Below, in pieces: positions 50,536 to 52,277 of a stretch of DNA of 52,277 bases; within the stretch, counting starts at the first letter, position 1, and the number at the start of each line of letters is the position of its first letter. Made by a program: the position numbers and the translations under genes. Source of the stretch: Acidisphaera sp. S103 (GTDB lineage Bacteria; Pseudomonadota; Alphaproteobacteria; Acetobacterales; Acetobacteraceae). The DNA lies in assembly GCF_009765975.1 (NCBI RefSeq), contig NZ_LMUJ01000111.1:108096-160372 (forward strand), in the 5' to 3' direction. Under the pieces are notes generated by a model. It worked only from the letters and a program-made list of their open reading frames with translations, ran no database searches and had not been told where the DNA came from.

Positions 50536-52101
50536 TCAGCCTTTCCTGACGTTCCACATCGCGGTGATTGGTGCCGCAACGAAACCGGTGATGTCCTTGC
50601 GATGGGCATATGGAATAAAATACTGCCCGAGCGGAATGAATGGCGGCTCTTGCAGGGCGAGGATTTGGATTTGCGCGGCGATCGATTGTTGTGCCGGAAG
50701 GTCCGGGGCGTCGAACCAGGCATCGCGCAGTGCCTCGATTTTTGGGTTCGGCTTGACCGCCGATAGCGGAACGTTGCTGCCGGGGTTCGATGGCCACAGG
50801 CCGGCCCAGCCGACCCCATAGCAGCCCCAGCCGGCTCGGACCGCGGGATCGGTGCTGCGGGCGCGCGACGACAAAGTTCCCCAGTCCATTGCCTGATAAT
50901 CGACGTTGAGCCCGAGCTGCTGGAACAAGGCGCGCGCGACTTCGCTCATGGCATGGTATTCGGGGATTTCGGGTGACATCAGAACGATCTTCTCGCCCTT
51001 GTAGCCGGATTCGGCGATCAATCGTTTCGACGCGGCCAGATCGCGCTTGCCGGTCAGGATCTCCATGCCGGCGTTGGAGGCGAATGGCGATCCGGGGGTA
51101 AATATTCCCATGCCGGTGCGGGCGGCGCCGGGCACATCGCCGACGATTGCCTCCATGAATTCCTGCTGGTTGATCGCCGGCAGCAGGGCGTGCAGCAGCT
51201 TTGTGTTGTCGAAGGGCGGGGCGGCGTTGTTGACCCACAGGATGGCGAAGAAGCCCATCGGATCGACCTGCGTGACGGCCACGCCGGGGGCGGTTTTGAG
51301 GGTCGGCACCAGGTCGAGCAAGGGACGTTCGATCCAATCGATCTCCCCGGTTTGCAGCGCGGCAGCGGCGGTGGCGGGATCGGGGATGAAGTGCCACTCG
51401 ACACGATCGAAGTGCGCGACTTTGCCGCCGGCCCAACTCGACGGCGCCTCCTGACGAGGAACGTAGGTTTCGTTGCGCGCATAGGCAGCGTGCGCGCCGG
51501 TCACGAATTCGTCCTTCAGGAAATGGAATGGTCCGCTTCCGGTCTGGTCTTCGATCGGTTTCGAAATGTCGGTGTTGGCCAGGTGCTCCGGCCGGATGAA
51601 GCAGGTGGTGGCGCCAAGGCCGTACAGCATGTGGGCGTACGGACGTTTCAGGCGGATCTCGAAACTGGTGTCGTCCAGGGCTTTCATTTCGTCCAGGCGC
51701 GCCGCCATCCGCTGGCCGAACGGGTCTCGCTTTGCCCAGCGGGCGATGGATGCGACGCAGTCCGTGGCTCGTACTTTCTCATTGTCGTGGAAGCGCAGGC
51801 CATCGCGCAGGGTGAAACGCCACCGCAGCTTGTCGTCGGACAGTTCGTGGCCGGCCGCCATTTGCGGCTGTGCTGTGTAGGCCTGGTCCAGACCGTAGAG
51901 TTGGTCGCAGGTCATATAGGCGTGCTCCAACCCGATGATGGAGATCGCCCAGACAGGGTCCATGACGATGAGGTTGGAGTAGGGCACATAGCGCAGCGTC
52001 CGGGCGGCGGCCTGCGCGGCGGAGCGCCTGACGGGCAGTGCGGCTGCCGCGGTCAAGGCCAGTGCGCTACGGCGGCCGATTGCGTGCTTGCCTGTTGGCA
52101 T
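50536..52101 (-). CDS. ABC transporter substrate-binding protein, family 5 (dipeptide/oligopeptide type)
   Basis: This 521-residue protein has a twin-arginine-like leader (AIGRRSALALTAAAALPV) and the SBP_bac_5 body: LRWRFTLRDGLRFHDNEKVRATDCVASI, GPFHFLKDEFVTG, and ARTGMGIFTPGSPFASN. It binds peptides, opines or other large polar ligands. The start at 52101 gives a normal leader, and the frame to 52206 is an extension. The cognate permease and ATPase genes are not on the window's right edge up to 52277, so it is orphan as seen. Confidence 0.9.
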   Translation of the reverse strand: MPTGKHAIGRRSALALTAAAALPVRRSAAQAAARTLRYVPYSNLIVMDPVWAISIIGLEHAYMTCDQLYGLDQAYTAQPQMAAGHELSDDKLRWRFTLRDGLRFHDNEKVRATDCVASIARWAKRDPFGQRMAARLDEMKALDDTSFEIRLKRPYAHMLYGLGATTCFIRPEHLANTDISKPIEDQTGSGPFHFLKDEFVTGAHAAYARNETYVPRQEAPSSWAGGKVAHFDRVEWHFIPDPATAAAALQTGEIDWIERPLLDLVPTLKTAPGVAVTQVDPMGFFAILWVNNAAPPFDNTKLLHALLPAINQQEFMEAIVGDVPGAARTGMGIFTPGSPFASNAGMEILTGKRDLAASKRLIAESGYKGEKIVLMSPEIPEYHAMSEVARALFQQLGLNVDYQAMDWGTLSSRARSTDPAVRAGWGCYGVGWAGLWPSNPGSNVPLSAVKPNPKIEALRDAWFDAPDLPAQQSIAAQIQILALQEPPFIPLGQYFIPYAHRKDITGFVAAPITAMWNVRKG

Positions 52102-52202
52102 CGCGTTTCTCCCTGTTGTCCGTTGTTCCGGACTCGGGCGGAGCAAAGCCGATATCGCCGGGTTTGCCAAATGGCAGCCAGCAGGGGAATCGCTTGAATG
52201 TC

Positions 52203-52277
52203 TCACGCGGTGCGTCGGATGATTTTCTCCAGGTAATCTTGGTTCCAGCCCGCGCGTTTACGGCGGTTTTTCAAGCT
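52203..52277 (-). CDS. C-terminal end of an unidentified gene (truncated by the window)
   Basis: The minus-strand frame running in from the right edge encodes SLKNRRKRAGWNQDYLEKI then IRRTA and a TGA at 52203-52205. The basic, Trp-containing end looks like a real protein tail and lies 101 bases upstream of the peptide-binding gene. Twenty-four residues are too few to name a family. Confidence 0.4.
   Translation of the reverse strand, partial: SLKNRRKRAGWNQDYLEKIIRRTA

Overview
This 52 kb window is GC-rich and densely coded. It most likely comes from the chromosome of an alphaproteobacterium, probably Acetobacteraceae/Rhodospirillales. That placement is an inference from gene content (Hfq followed by HflX, a 41-residue L36, a COQ10-like protein, the short form of ArgC), from many ABC solute-binding proteins, and from alphaproteobacterial-style palindromic intergenic repeats. 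There is no rRNA, phage, transposase or CRISPR array. One tRNA, tRNA-Pro(CGG), is present.

Layout. 0.2-9.7 kb: a small secreted protein, then an aromatic/shikimate catabolic block: a branched-chain-type ABC transporter (binding protein, LivH, and a single polypeptide fusing LivM, LivG and LivF), QuiC (3-dehydroshikimate dehydratase fused to an HPPD-like half), PcaG and PcaH, and a divergent shikimate dehydrogenase with a frameshifted C-terminus. Together these would take shikimate to 3-dehydroshikimate, protocatechuate and the ring-cleaved product. 9.8-15.6 kb: a GxxExxY nuclease-like gene framed by inverted repeats, a MetE-like protein, RmuC, a TetR regulator divergent from a D-2-hydroxyacid dehydrogenase, and a small metal-binding protein. 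The TetR gene and the pcaH/aroE gap share an 11-base sequence that may be its operator. 15.7-20.9 kb: cyclase-family hydrolase plus intradiol dioxygenase, an orphan solute-binding protein, a Crp/Fnr-like regulator, a lone receiver domain and PpsR. 21.0-25.8 kb: tRNA-Pro and a three-gene operon for a haem-c protein, a LodA-like quinoprotein and its LodB-like flavoprotein.

26.1-34.6 kb: nitroreductase, an orphan binding protein, two type II haloacid-dehalogenase-like proteins on either side of alanine dehydrogenase, HflX and Hfq, and a HAD phosphatase overlapping a two-domain protein of unknown function. 34.9-38.1 kb: LipA, COQ10-like protein, threonine aldolase and an EF-hand secreted protein. 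38.2-42.5 kb: a formate/nitrite-type channel and, divergent from it, an unknown protein, a UGSC-family selenoprotein whose gene is interrupted by an in-frame TGA with a plausible SECIS hairpin, a VOC protein and an MFS transporter. 42.5-52.3 kb: gamma carbonic anhydrase, ArgC, L36, an acyltransferase, a glycosyltransferase, a sugar epimerase, a nitrate/taurine-type ABC system, a peptide-type binding protein, and the end of an unidentified gene.

The main points of interest are the UGSC selenoprotein with its CxxC-bearing neighbour, the LodA/LodB/cytochrome operon in which LodB lies in frame behind the LodA amber codon, the Liv triple fusion, and a family of stop-codon-overlapping palindromes with compensatory base changes. 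Starts were chosen by reading ribosome-binding sites, overlaps and family N-termini. No database search was run.
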